From: an uncultured bacterium
GTDB lineage: Bacteria; Verrucomicrobiota; Kiritimatiellia; CAIKKV01; CAIJXV01
DNA: 64,000 nucleotides
Direction of reading: 5' to 3'
NCBI GenBank assembly: GCA_903824675.1
Contig: CAIJXV010000013.1
Span: 95,616 to 159,615, forward strand
Positions 25,918 through 33,928 of the stretch are shown in pieces. Under the pieces are notes generated by a model that saw nothing but the letters and a program-made list of their open reading frames with translations, did not search any database and was not told the origin of the DNA. Positions within the stretch are counted from its first letter, which is position 1, and every line of letters starts with the position of its first letter. A program made the position numbers and the translations under genes.

Positions 25918-25967
25918 GGACGGCGTGGCAGCCGTCCCTCCCTTGCAAGAACCGACGGCGATTCTTA
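25918..25967 (-). repeat. 50-bp repeat, inverted partner at 22982-23031
   Basis: Reverse complement matches 22982-23031 at 45 of 50 positions. Includes the GGACGGC...GCCGTCC stem. Confidence 0.75.
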
Positions 25968-26050
25968 GCCGGAGCGATTCCGTTGCGACGATAAAACGGC
26001 AAACGACAAGGGATCGCCATTCCCGGGGTGGACCGGGCGGTCCCTCGCGC

Positions 26051-26557
26051 GGGGCGCATCTGCGATTCGGTGCAAATTCGCCTATTTCCTTGATAAACCG
26101 CCCCAGGTGGGGCTTCGCCCACAACCCGATTCCCCGTTGTTGTCGGACGGGCCTCGGCGCCCGGCGTCCGCGGATCCTCTCCAGACGCCCGCCACCGAGG
26201 GCGGGCCGACATCGATTAAAAACGGATGGTGTAACGCCCTTTAGGGTAGGGCTTCGTCCACAACCCGATTCCCCGTTGTTGTCGGCCGGGCCTCGGCGCC
26301 CGGCGTCCGCGGATCCTCTCCAGACGCCCGCCACTGAGGGCGGGCCGACATCGATTAAAAACGGATGGTGTAACGCCCTTTAGGGTAGGGCTTCGTCCAC
26401 AACCCGATTCCTCGTTGTTGTCGGACGGGCCTCTGCGCCCGGCGTCTGCGGATCCTCTCCAGACGCCCGCCACCGAGGGCGGGCCGACATCGAGTCAAAA
26501 CGGTTGGTGTAAACGCCCTTTAGGCGGTTTCTGTACACCGAATCGCAGATGCGCCCC
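26051..26557. repeat. Three 139-bp tandem repeats inside a 22-bp perfect inverted repeat
   Basis: Units begin at 26110, 26249 and 26388 with GGGCTTCG and have an exact 139-base period; differences between units are single substitutions, with unit three slightly more divergent. Each holds a GCCCGCC/GGCGGGC stem. Outer arms 26051-26072 and 26536-26557 are a perfect 22-base inverted repeat, with further matching sequence (AAACCGCC / GGCGGTTT) inside. The period is not a multiple of three, so it is not a protein repeat. Confidence 0.85.
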
Positions 26558-26690
26558 CTCGCGCGCGCCACTAAAATAACCGCTTTACACTGCCTTTTGT
26601 TCCGATATACTTTTTTGCGTTTCTTTTTCGCAGGATTCCCGGCACAAATGCCAGGATGAATCACCACCCAATCAGATGAGGAGTTGTTAG

Positions 26691-27815
26691 ATGAAGGTTC
26701 CTTTTTACGGACATGTCCGCCAGTACACCAACCTGAAGAGCGAGATCGACGCCAACATCAAGACCGTGATCGAAAGCGGCGAATATGTCATGGGTCCGAT
26801 GCTCAAGAAATTCGAAGCCGAATTCGCCCAATTCTCCCAAACCAAATTCGCCATCGGCGTGGCCAACGGCACCGATGCCATCTGGCTGGCGCTGCTCGCC
26901 CTCGGCGTCGGTCCCGGCGATGAATGCATCACCCACACCAATACTTTCTTCGCCACCGCCGAAGCCATCTGGTTCACCGGCGCCACCGCCGTCTTCGTCG
27001 ACTGCGACCCCAAAACCCGGTGCATCGATCCCTCCAAGATCGAAGCCGCCATCACCCCCAAGACCAAGGCCATCATCCCCGTCCATCTGTATGGCCAGTG
27101 CGCCGATATGCGCGCCATCCGCAAAATCGCCGACAAGCACAAGCTGTTCGTCATCGAAGATAACGCCCAGGCCATTGACGCCGCCGGCCCTGATTTCCGG
27201 ATCGGCGAACTCAGCGATGCGGCCACGACCAGTTTCATCATCCAGAAGAACCTCGGCACCTTCGGTGACGGCGGCATCGTCATCACCAATAATCCCGAGA
27301 TCGACCGCCTGGTCCGCAAGATGCGCAACCACGGCTCTGAAAAGCGCTCGCAGCACAGCTTCGGGTTCAACAGCCGTCTGGATGACATCCACGCCGGCAT
27401 CCTGAGCGCCAAGCTCAAGCACATTCACGTCGGCAACGATCAGCGCCGTAAATGGGCCGCGCGTTATACCGCCGCCTTCAAGGGCGTCAAGAGCTTCACG
27501 CTCCCCTACGAAGTGCCCGGGGGCCGCCATATCTTCCATCTCTATGTCGTCGAAACGGTCAATCCCGCCAAACGGGACGCCCTGATGAAGTTCCTCATCG
27601 ATAATGGCATCGATGCCAAGAGCCATTATCCCATCGCCATCCACCAGCAGGAAGGCTATCCGTGGGGCAAGCAGGCGCGCATCGTCGGGCCCATCCCGAA
27701 CTCGGAACGCAACGCCGTCTCCTGCGTCAGTCTGCCGATGTTCCCGGAATTGACCGAAGCGGAAGTGGATTACACCATCCAGAAGTGCCTGGAATGGGAT
27801 AAAGCCAACGCGTAA
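26691..27815 (+). CDS. DegT/DnrJ/EryC1/StrS family PLP-dependent sugar aminotransferase
   Basis: 374 residues; ATG preceded by GAGGAGTTGTTAG. Family hallmarks: GEYVMGPMLKKFEAEFAQF, ANGTDAIWLALLALGVGPGDE (PLP phosphate loop), ITHTNTFFATAEAI, PVHLYGQCADM, FVIEDNAQAIDA (Asp that contacts the pyridine nitrogen) and SFIIQKNLGTFGDGG with the Schiff-base lysine. GFNSRLDDIHAGIL closes the active site. These enzymes transaminate keto-sugars, as nucleotide sugars or, for NtdA, as sugar phosphate. Next gene is a Gfo/Idh/MocA oxidoreductase, the usual partner that makes the keto-sugar. A strong terminator hairpin lies in between. NNC-biased codon use. Confidence 0.92.
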   Translation: MKVPFYGHVRQYTNLKSEIDANIKTVIESGEYVMGPMLKKFEAEFAQFSQTKFAIGVANGTDAIWLALLALGVGPGDECITHTNTFFATAEAIWFTGATAVFVDCDPKTRCIDPSKIEAAITPKTKAIIPVHLYGQCADMRAIRKIADKHKLFVIEDNAQAIDAAGPDFRIGELSDAATTSFIIQKNLGTFGDGGIVITNNPEIDRLVRKMRNHGSEKRSQHSFGFNSRLDDIHAGILSAKLKHIHVGNDQRRKWAARYTAAFKGVKSFTLPYEVPGGRHIFHLYVVETVNPAKRDALMKFLIDNGIDAKSHYPIAIHQQEGYPWGKQARIVGPIPNSERNAVSCVSLPMFPELTEAEVDYTIQKCLEWDKANA

Positions 27816-27837
27816 TTCCGTCCATTTCATATAACCC

Positions 27838-27874
27838 ACGGGAACGGGATCGCGCTGATCCCGTTCCCGTTTTT
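27838..27874 (+). terminator. Intrinsic terminator with 14-bp perfect stem
   Basis: Arms 27838-27851 and 27857-27870 (ACGGGAACGGGATC / GATCCCGTTCCCGT), 5-base loop, then TTTTT. Follows the aminotransferase stop by 23 bases and precedes the next start by 28, so read-through or a separate promoter is needed for the oxidoreductase. Confidence 0.85.
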
Positions 27875-27901
27875 AGTATTCAGCCTTAAAAGGAGCAAAC
27901 G

Positions 27902-28972
27902 ATGAGCAAAACCTATAAAGTCATGGTTGTCGGCATGGGCAAGCGCGGAATGCATCACGCCACCGCCTTCAAAGCCAATCCCCGTTTCCAAGTCGTCGGC
28001 ATCTGCGATATCGATGCCGCCCGCCTGGAAGCCGCCGCCCCCAAATTGGGTAATCCCAAAACTGGAACCGATGCGACCGCCCTGGCCAAAGACGTTAAGC
28101 CCGACGTTTTCTGCTTCTGCACCCTCCCCAACCTCCGCACCCCCTTGATCAAGGCCGGCATTGCCGGCGGCGCCCAATTAATCGCCTTTGAAAAGCCCGT
28201 CGCCCTCTCCAGCCGCGAAGGCATGGAAATCAAAAAATTGCTCGATGCCTCCGGCGTCAAGGCCGTGGTCAGCCATCAGCACCGCTATGGCATCCATTAT
28301 CGCGAAGTCGGCCAATTGATCGCCGCCGGTGGGATCGGCCGCGTTCACACGGTGTATGGCACCGCCACCGGATGGATGACCCACATGCTGTCGCATCTGA
28401 TCGATTACATGCGTTGGTATGCCGGCAATCCGGAGGCGCAGTGGGTCATGGCCCAGGCGGCCGGCCGCAGTAAATTCGCCGACATCCATACCTCCCCCGA
28501 TTATCTCGGCGGCTTCATCCAATTCGCCAACGGCGTCCGCGGGATCGTCGAAGTCGGTGCCGGCGCCCCCGATGTGCCGGAAGTCGATTACTGGTGGCGC
28601 AAATGCCGGATCGGTGCCCAGGGCACCGAAGGTTTCGCGGAAGTTCTGACCGGCGGCGGCTGGCGCGCCGTCACTTCCCGGGGCGTGTTCTCCGGACCGG
28701 GTTGCATGAATTACGATCTCGATATGCCCCCCTATATCCAGGAAATGGCCGACTGGCTGGATGACTCCAAAAAGGTCCATGCGTGCAACTTCGACAGCGC
28801 CTACAAAGGAATGGAAATCATGATGGGCCTCTGCCGTTCCGCCGCCGAAGGCGGACAGGTGGCCCTGCCCCTCGCCGCGCCCGCGGATGAGCTGGACCTG
28901 TTGAAAAAGGTCGTCGCCGACCGCAAGGTTCTCCTGTCCAGCCCGGTCAACGCCAAAGAATACGGGGGTTGA
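27902..28972 (+). CDS. Gfo/Idh/MocA family oxidoreductase
   Basis: 356 residues; ATG after AAAAGGAGCAAACG. N-terminal Rossmann fold VMVVGMGKRGMHHATAF (GxGxxG), then ICDIDAARL, and IAFEKPVALSSREG carrying the family EKP motif whose lysine is catalytic. The C-terminal alpha/beta domain has MLSHLIDYMRW with the catalytic-type His, as in sugar dehydrogenases. NAD(P)-dependent oxidation of a sugar hydroxyl, or the oxidise-eliminate-reduce cycle of GH109 relatives, are both possible. Four bases separate it from the NagB-like gene, so these two form an operon. No signal peptide. Confidence 0.88.
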   Translation: MSKTYKVMVVGMGKRGMHHATAFKANPRFQVVGICDIDAARLEAAAPKLGNPKTGTDATALAKDVKPDVFCFCTLPNLRTPLIKAGIAGGAQLIAFEKPVALSSREGMEIKKLLDASGVKAVVSHQHRYGIHYREVGQLIAAGGIGRVHTVYGTATGWMTHMLSHLIDYMRWYAGNPEAQWVMAQAAGRSKFADIHTSPDYLGGFIQFANGVRGIVEVGAGAPDVPEVDYWWRKCRIGAQGTEGFAEVLTGGGWRAVTSRGVFSGPGCMNYDLDMPPYIQEMADWLDDSKKVHACNFDSAYKGMEIMMGLCRSAAEGGQVALPLAAPADELDLLKKVVADRKVLLSSPVNAKEYGG

Positions 28973-28976
28973 TTCC

Positions 28977-29804
28977 ATGGAATTGGTGATACAGCCCGAT
29001 GCCGAACGTGCCGCCTGGCTGGTGGCGTCTTTGATTGCCAAGGCCCTCCGCCAAAAACCACATCTCGTGCTCGGGCTGGCCACCGGCCGCACCATGGAAC
29101 GAGTCTACGGGTATCTCGTCCGGATGCACCGCGAGGAAGGCCTGGATTTCTCCCTGTGCCGAACCTTCAACCTCGACGAATATATCGGGCTCCGCCCCGA
29201 CCATCCCGGCTCCTACCGGTATTACATGGATCAGAACCTCTTCAAGCATATCAATATCGATCCCCGCAATACCTTTCTGCCCGATGGCATGGCCGCGGAT
29301 CTGCCCGCGGCCTGTCGCCGCTACGAAGAAACGATGCTGGAATTCGGCGGGATCGATTTGCAACTCCTCGGCATCGGCGCCGATGGACATATCGGCTTCA
29401 ACGAATCGCTCTCCGCCTTGCGCTCCCGCACGCGCGACAAGGCCCTGGCCCCGTCCACCATTGCCGTCAACAGCACCCTGTTCGCGCATCCCGGCGAAAT
29501 GCCCAAACGCGCCATCACCATGGGCGTCGGCACCATCCTGGATGCCCGCACCATCATTCTCCTCGTCACCGGCAAGAGCAAGGCCGACATCCTCGCCAAG
29601 GCGGTCGAAGGCCCCATCACCTCGATGGTCTCGGCCTCCGCCCTCCAGCTCCATTCCAAATGCCGGGTCGTCGTCGATGAATCCGCCGCCGCCAAACTGC
29701 AGGCGCAGGATTATTACCGCTGGATTTATGAAACGGAATCCGACTGGGAGGAATTTCGTCATCCCCAGCCCATCCAGAAAGTTTTGCCGCTGACCACGGG
29801 TTGA
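28977..29804 (+). CDS. nagB: Glucosamine-6-phosphate deaminase-like protein
   Basis: 275 residues, typical for NagB (about 260). Seen: LVLGLATGRTMERVY (phosphate loop, family GxATGxTP), CRTFNLDEYIGL with the catalytic Asp, LLGIGADGHIGFNESLSA with the Asp-Gly-His-Ile-Gly-Phe-Asn-Glu core, and AITMGVGTILDA ... GKSKADIL. NagB converts glucosamine-6-P to fructose-6-P and ammonia. It overlaps functionally with the kinase at 29918 and follows the oxidoreductase at 4 bases. The loop ATGRTMERVY has R where most have P, a small difference. Could act on another 2-amino sugar phosphate. Confidence 0.88.
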   Translation: MELVIQPDAERAAWLVASLIAKALRQKPHLVLGLATGRTMERVYGYLVRMHREEGLDFSLCRTFNLDEYIGLRPDHPGSYRYYMDQNLFKHINIDPRNTFLPDGMAADLPAACRRYEETMLEFGGIDLQLLGIGADGHIGFNESLSALRSRTRDKALAPSTIAVNSTLFAHPGEMPKRAITMGVGTILDARTIILLVTGKSKADILAKAVEGPITSMVSASALQLHSKCRVVVDESAAAKLQAQDYYRWIYETESDWEEFRHPQPIQKVLPLTTG

Positions 29805-29917
29805 GGAGAGCGGATTCGCATCCGATTGAACCGCAGAGTGACGAATACTAAACCGTAGAATTTCGAAAGAAATCTAGTCCTTTAATGATTCGCATCAGCG
29901 ATTAATAATCAACACCC

Positions 29918-31027
29918 ATGAAAACACTTAAACACGATGTGGCCGCCGTCGCCCGTAACTTTTCGATCTGGGGCGATTTCAAATCCGCCGAACCTTATGG
30001 CAGCGGACATATCAATGACACCTATGCCTCGGTCTTCGACCAGGGCGGCACGGCGGTCCGGTATATTCATCAACGGATCAATCACCTGATCTTTAAACAG
30101 CCGGACCGGGTCATGGAAAACATCGAGCGGGTGTTGGCCCACCTGCATGGCAAACTCAAGACTGACGGCATCACCGATATCCACCGTCGGGCCCTGACCC
30201 TGATTCCCGCCCGGGACGGCAAGTCTTGGTTCGTCGATCCCGAGGGGAATACCTGGCGAACCTATATCTTTATCGAAAAGGCCGCCACTTATGATGTCAT
30301 TGAATCTCCCCAGATGGCCTATGCCGCCGCGCGTTCATTCGGCGAATTCCAAGGTCTGCTGGCCGATCTGCCCGGCGAACGGCTCCACGAGACCATTCCC
30401 GGTTTTCACGACACCCCCAGCCGATTCAACGTGCTCGAAAAAGCCATCCAGGCCGACTCGGCCAATCGGGCCCAACACGCCCGAGCCGAAATCGAATTCG
30501 CCCTCGCCCGTAAATCCATGACCGGACGCCTGATCCAGGCCTTCACCGAAGGACGTATTCCCGAGCGGATCACGCACAATGACACCAAGCTCAATAATGT
30601 CATGCTCGACAACGCCTCCGGCCAGGGCATTTGCGTCATTGATCTCGACACCGTCATGCCGGGCCTGGCCCTCTACGATTTCGGCGACATGGCCCGCACG
30701 GCCACCCGATCCAGCGTGGAGGATGAACGGGATTTAACCAAAGTGTTGTTCAAAGACGAGATGTTCGAAGCCCTCGTCCGGGGTTATCTGGAATCCGCCG
30801 GCCGCTTCTTGAACCGGCAGGAGATCGATTTCCTCGCCTTTTCGGGCCCCCTGATTACCTTCGAAATCGGCATCCGCTTTCTGACTGATTACCTCGCCGG
30901 CGATACCTACTTTAAAACCCATCGCGAAGGACAGAACCTCGACCGTTGCCGGGTCCAGTTCAAAATGGTCCGGGAAATGGAATCGCGTCGGGACGCCATG
31001 GAAGCCATGGTCCGCCGCTACGCGTAA
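29918..31027 (+). CDS. Aminoglycoside-phosphotransferase-fold kinase, N-acetylhexosamine 1-kinase (NahK)-like
   Basis: 369 residues. GSGHINDTYASVF is the NahK-type ATP-loop, FKQPDRVMENIERVLAHL and TYIFIEKAATYDVI follow, and the catalytic loop is ITHNDTKLNNVMLD with the metal Asp in CVIDLDTVMPGLALYDFGDM. NahK phosphorylates GlcNAc/GalNAc at C1, feeding a uridylyltransferase; other members phosphorylate other sugars. Next to NagB and the DegT/Gfo pair, an amino-sugar substrate is likely but is inference. 113 bases separate it from nagB with no terminator seen. Confidence 0.82.
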   Translation: MKTLKHDVAAVARNFSIWGDFKSAEPYGSGHINDTYASVFDQGGTAVRYIHQRINHLIFKQPDRVMENIERVLAHLHGKLKTDGITDIHRRALTLIPARDGKSWFVDPEGNTWRTYIFIEKAATYDVIESPQMAYAAARSFGEFQGLLADLPGERLHETIPGFHDTPSRFNVLEKAIQADSANRAQHARAEIEFALARKSMTGRLIQAFTEGRIPERITHNDTKLNNVMLDNASGQGICVIDLDTVMPGLALYDFGDMARTATRSSVEDERDLTKVLFKDEMFEALVRGYLESAGRFLNRQEIDFLAFSGPLITFEIGIRFLTDYLAGDTYFKTHREGQNLDRCRVQFKMVREMESRRDAMEAMVRRYA

Positions 31028-31180
31028 AGGATTCATCCCGCCCGGTTTCTCCCTTGAGTTGTTGGCGGTCAGTAGAGCCAGACTTACAGGCTGGCTTCAG
31101 CCGTGCGATACGCCCGGCTGTACGGGAGCTGTACGGGAAGGGAACCGTGCAGGGTGATGCAGAAAATTGCGATTTCGAAG

Positions 31181-31255
31181 TGGCACCCCCTAGGGGAGTC
31201 GAACCCCTCTTACCAGGATGAGAACCTGGTGTCCTAACCGATAGACGAAGGGGGT
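31181..31255 (-). tRNA. tRNA-Glu (CUC)
   Basis: Minus strand: acceptor ACCCCCT/AGGGGGT, D-arm TCGTCTATCGGTTAGGAC, anticodon stem CCAGG/CCTGG around TTCTCAT (anticodon CTC), T-arm AGGGGTTCGACTCCCCT, discriminator G and encoded CCA. The first base is A rather than the usual G. Confidence 0.95.
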
Positions 31256-31351
31256 AATGCCTTTTCTAAAAAAGCGGGCACATCCTAACGCAACTTCCCC
31301 GCCGTTGCAACGCCGAATTCCAGACCGAATTCGGCGGCCCGGCGATTGCGG

Positions 31352-31380
31352 TTGACAGAATCGGTGGTGGCGAATACGGT
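31352..31380 (+). promoter_or_regulatory. Sigma70-type promoter of the Lpt permease gene
   Basis: TTGACA (31352-31357), 17-base spacer, TACGGT (31375-31380), ending 29 bases before the ATG at 31410. Confidence 0.6.
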
Positions 31381-31409
31381 TACACCCTGAGTCGTTTAAG
31401 AATAAAGCC

Positions 31410-32513
31410 ATGAAAATCATCGCTCGTTATATCCTGCGCGATATCGCGCTGACCTTCATCATGACCCTGACCGTGTTCACGTTTGTGACCACGACCATGG
31501 TCTTGTTTAAAGTGTCTGAATTCATCGCCGCGGGAGGGGATGGCGGCGTGGTTTTGAAAATTTTCCTATCCGGTCTCCCGGTCGCCCTGGGCTATTCCCT
31601 GCCGATCAGCATTCTCTCCACCGTCTTGCTGGTCTTCGGCCGCTTGTCAGCCAATGGCGAAATCACCGCCTTGAAGGCCTGTGGCATCAGCATGAAGCAG
31701 ATCCTCTTATACCCGGCCCTTCTGGGCCTGCTGCTCTCCGGATTCGCCCTCTATTTAAACGCCGTGATCATTCCCCACACCTATCACCAGCGCCGGGTGG
31801 CGATCACGGAACTGGGCTTTTCGACCCCGCTGGCCCTGATTGAAGAGGGACGCTTCATCCGCGATTTCCCGGGAATGATGTTTTATTTCGGGCGCAAGAA
31901 GGGGGATCGGGTCAGCGACGTCATCATCTACCAATACGGCCCCAACCTGACCCTTCGCAATATCCGCGCTAAACATGGGACCTTGCGATTAAGCGACGAC
32001 GGCTTGTATCTGCTGGTCGACCTGGCCGATGTGCGGATCGATCCCTTTTATGACGACCGACCCGGCCCCGGAAATGCCCGGCATTTGCCCCTTAAGTTAA
32101 CCCTTCCCCGAAATAACAAACCCAACACGCAGATGAAAAAGGCCAATGACATGACCTTGACCGAACTCCACCAAGCCGTGGATCAACTTCCGGTTTTGAT
32201 GCCCCAACTGGAGCCCCAAAAATTGGCCGAAAGCCAGATGCAGTTGACCGTCGAATTTCACCGGCGGATCGCAATGGCTCTATCCTGTTTCATTTTCGTC
32301 TTGCTCGGCGTCCCCCTGGGAACCCAGACCCATCGCCGGGAATCCACGGTCGGCATTGCGATCAGCCTGCTCCTGGTTCTCGTCTTTTATCTCTTTATCA
32401 TCGTCGCCAAGTCCCTGACCAAGCACCCGGACATGCATCCTTACCTGATCTGCTGGGCGCCCATCGTGCTGGCCTTTATCCTCAGCGCCTTTCTCATCCG
32501 GCGCTGCGAGTAA
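31410..32513 (+). CDS. LptF/LptG family lipopolysaccharide export permease
   Basis: 367 residues. Three N-terminal membrane segments (ALTFIMTLTVFTFVTTTMVLF; VALGYSLPISILSTVLLVFGRL; LLGLLLSGFALYLNAVIIP) with the ITALKACGISMKQI coupling helix that meets LptB, a periplasmic jellyroll (about 120-260), then three C-terminal segments (MALSCFIFVLLGVPLG; VGIAISLLLVLVFYLFIIVAKSL; CWAPIVLAFILSAFLI). This is the YjgP/YjgQ layout of the ABC transporter that pulls LPS from the inner membrane, so an LPS-bearing outer membrane is implied. LptF and LptG cannot be told apart here, and the partner is not next to it. Preceded by a good promoter. Confidence 0.9.
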   Translation: MKIIARYILRDIALTFIMTLTVFTFVTTTMVLFKVSEFIAAGGDGGVVLKIFLSGLPVALGYSLPISILSTVLLVFGRLSANGEITALKACGISMKQILLYPALLGLLLSGFALYLNAVIIPHTYHQRRVAITELGFSTPLALIEEGRFIRDFPGMMFYFGRKKGDRVSDVIIYQYGPNLTLRNIRAKHGTLRLSDDGLYLLVDLADVRIDPFYDDRPGPGNARHLPLKLTLPRNNKPNTQMKKANDMTLTELHQAVDQLPVLMPQLEPQKLAESQMQLTVEFHRRIAMALSCFIFVLLGVPLGTQTHRRESTVGIAISLLLVLVFYLFIIVAKSLTKHPDMHPYLICWAPIVLAFILSAFLIRRCE

Positions 32514-32550
32514 TACGGCCGAATCAAGGTCACCACCCAAGGGCCCGGCG

Positions 32551-33621
32551 CTACTGCCCGCCGGTCGACAATACCGGCTCCCAAACCCGCAAGCCGTGAC
32601 GGCTGAGATAAATCGGGATATTTTTAAATAACGGATTCGCCCCCTCGATGGCCTGAATCAACGCTCGCTTGCGATAGGACGATTCATCGCAAAGCAAAGT
32701 CAAAGAACCCCCATCGCCTCCCGCCCCATTCACCTTCCAACCCTGGACCCCGAATTCCGATGCCAACTGGATGATTTGATGGGCTTCCGGGCTGATCAGC
32801 TCAGCATGCAAACGACCCTGGGCTTCGGTGTTTTCAATCATCGCCCCGCCCAAGGCCTTGAAATCACCGGCGTAAAGCGCATCCCGCGACTTGGGCGCCG
32901 TCAGCCGCAAATCGGCGATCTGGCGACAGTCGGGTCCGGCATTCTCCAATTCCCGGATGACTTTCTCGTGAATTTTCGAGGAACTGTGCGAGCGGCCCAG
33001 GTAGATCAACACCAGCCGGCGTTCCAATTCCCACCAGGTGGAATTGGGCACATGCAGGGGCGAAACGGCGGCATGGGGATAGGCATCCATTTCAATATAA
33101 TTAATGCCTCCGTAGGCGGCGCAGAGTTGATCCTGGATCCCGCACTGTTGCTTGAGCAGATCGGTCTCAATCAATTGGGCCGCCCGGGCCACCTCATACG
33201 GAGTCAACCGGCCCGGGGTCAGGCAATCCAATGCGCCCACCAGCGCCACGGTCACACTCGCCGAAGTACCGGTCGAGCCCCCGCTGGGCGCCTCTGAAAA
33301 CAAGGTCACTTTGAACGCCAGATTGCGCGGTAGCCGCATGTACTCGATCGCCGCCTCCAGCAGGGGATGGCGATCCCACCCGGACTTGTCGGGATCGCGC
33401 ACATAATGTTCCCCGAAATTCTCGGCATGAATGATGATCCGATCGTGTTGTCCTTCATAGGGATAGACTTCGATCTGGACTTCCGCATACGGGTAAACGC
33501 CGATATTGAAAATCTTGCCGTGCTTCGCAAACCAGGTATCCGTCCAGCCCCCATTGTCGCAGATCCGGATCGGGGCCACACTGTTGATCATTCGTAAAAT
33601 TTTGCGTTTCGGTTCGGTCAT
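32551..33621 (-). CDS. GHMP family sugar kinase (HddA/fucokinase-like)
   Basis: 356 residues. SVAPIRICDNGGWTDTWFAKHG is the substrate-side start, SEAPSGGSTGTSASVTVALVG the GHMP ATP loop (PxxxGLGSSAS type), and VNGAGGDGGSLTLL the third motif. It groups with D-glycero-D-manno-heptose 7-phosphate kinase/L-fucokinase-type proteins; which sugar is open. It ends the long minus-strand series, 10 bases after the small protein at 33632. LPS core heptose use would fit the lptF/G-type permease next door, convergent with it. Confidence 0.82.
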   Translation of the reverse strand: MTEPKRKILRMINSVAPIRICDNGGWTDTWFAKHGKIFNIGVYPYAEVQIEVYPYEGQHDRIIIHAENFGEHYVRDPDKSGWDRHPLLEAAIEYMRLPRNLAFKVTLFSEAPSGGSTGTSASVTVALVGALDCLTPGRLTPYEVARAAQLIETDLLKQQCGIQDQLCAAYGGINYIEMDAYPHAAVSPLHVPNSTWWELERRLVLIYLGRSHSSSKIHEKVIRELENAGPDCRQIADLRLTAPKSRDALYAGDFKALGGAMIENTEAQGRLHAELISPEAHQIIQLASEFGVQGWKVNGAGGDGGSLTLLCDESSYRKRALIQAIEGANPLFKNIPIYLSRHGLRVWEPVLSTGGQ

Positions 33622-33631
33622 GGTTTTCTCC

Positions 33632-33928
33632 TTAACCCCGGTAGTTAAACAGATCGGCCCATTCCAACGGCGCGCCGGTTACCTGCCGGGCCGCCTCCAA
33701 AAGCCGGCGTTGCACTTTGGCCGTCAAACGCCGGCCCGTCCGCCCTTTTTGCACCATCTTATGGGTCAGAAATCGCGGCGCGACTTTAACCAAGTCGTGA
33801 TTTTGCAGGTTGTGTTCCTGCATCAGGCGATCCAACGGTTGAAGCCCCTTGTCAAACGGCGAGTCGGATGACTCGCTCAGGTCCGGCTGGGTCGGCTCCG
33901 CATTTTTTCGATCAGGGTCCATATCCAT
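33632..33928 (-). CDS. Small conserved-looking helical (possibly DNA-binding) protein, 98 aa
   Basis: ATG 33928 has GAGGAGTGTCG; upstream in-frame residues are glycine/proline noise from the antisense of murJ. The N-terminal 28 residues are acidic and disordered, then LQPLDRLMQEHNLQNHDLVKVAPRFLTHKMVQKGRTGRRLTAKVQRRLLEAARQVTG has the look of an XRE-like helix-turn-helix that recurs in this bacterial group (inference from memory of similar sequences). Its start overlaps the end of murJ by 52 bases, so translation is coupled. Confidence 0.6.
   Translation of the reverse strand: MDMDPDRKNAEPTQPDLSESSDSPFDKGLQPLDRLMQEHNLQNHDLVKVAPRFLTHKMVQKGRTGRRLTAKVQRRLLEAARQVTGAPLEWADLFNYRG

Larger units (their letters stand above)
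25599..26690. other. Gene-free repeat island of 1.1 kb
   Basis: Holds dispersed repeat copy 2, the inverted 50-bp segment and the three-unit tandem array with its terminal inverted repeat, each entered separately. The arginine-rich frames here change frame at each tandem unit and are not genes. Confidence 0.75.

Noticed and set aside
25867..26473. Arginine/glycine-rich minus-strand frames MAGVWRGSADAGRRGP in the tandem array
   Set aside because: The unit is 139 bases, so the frame shifts at each unit; repeated look is due to DNA repeats, not protein.
25918..26560. CRISPR array
   Set aside because: Units are 139 bases and contiguous, without short repeats and unique spacers; no cas genes.
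26661..27839. 392-codon frame antisense to the aminotransferase
   Set aside because: Made by NNC codon bias of the real gene on the plus strand.
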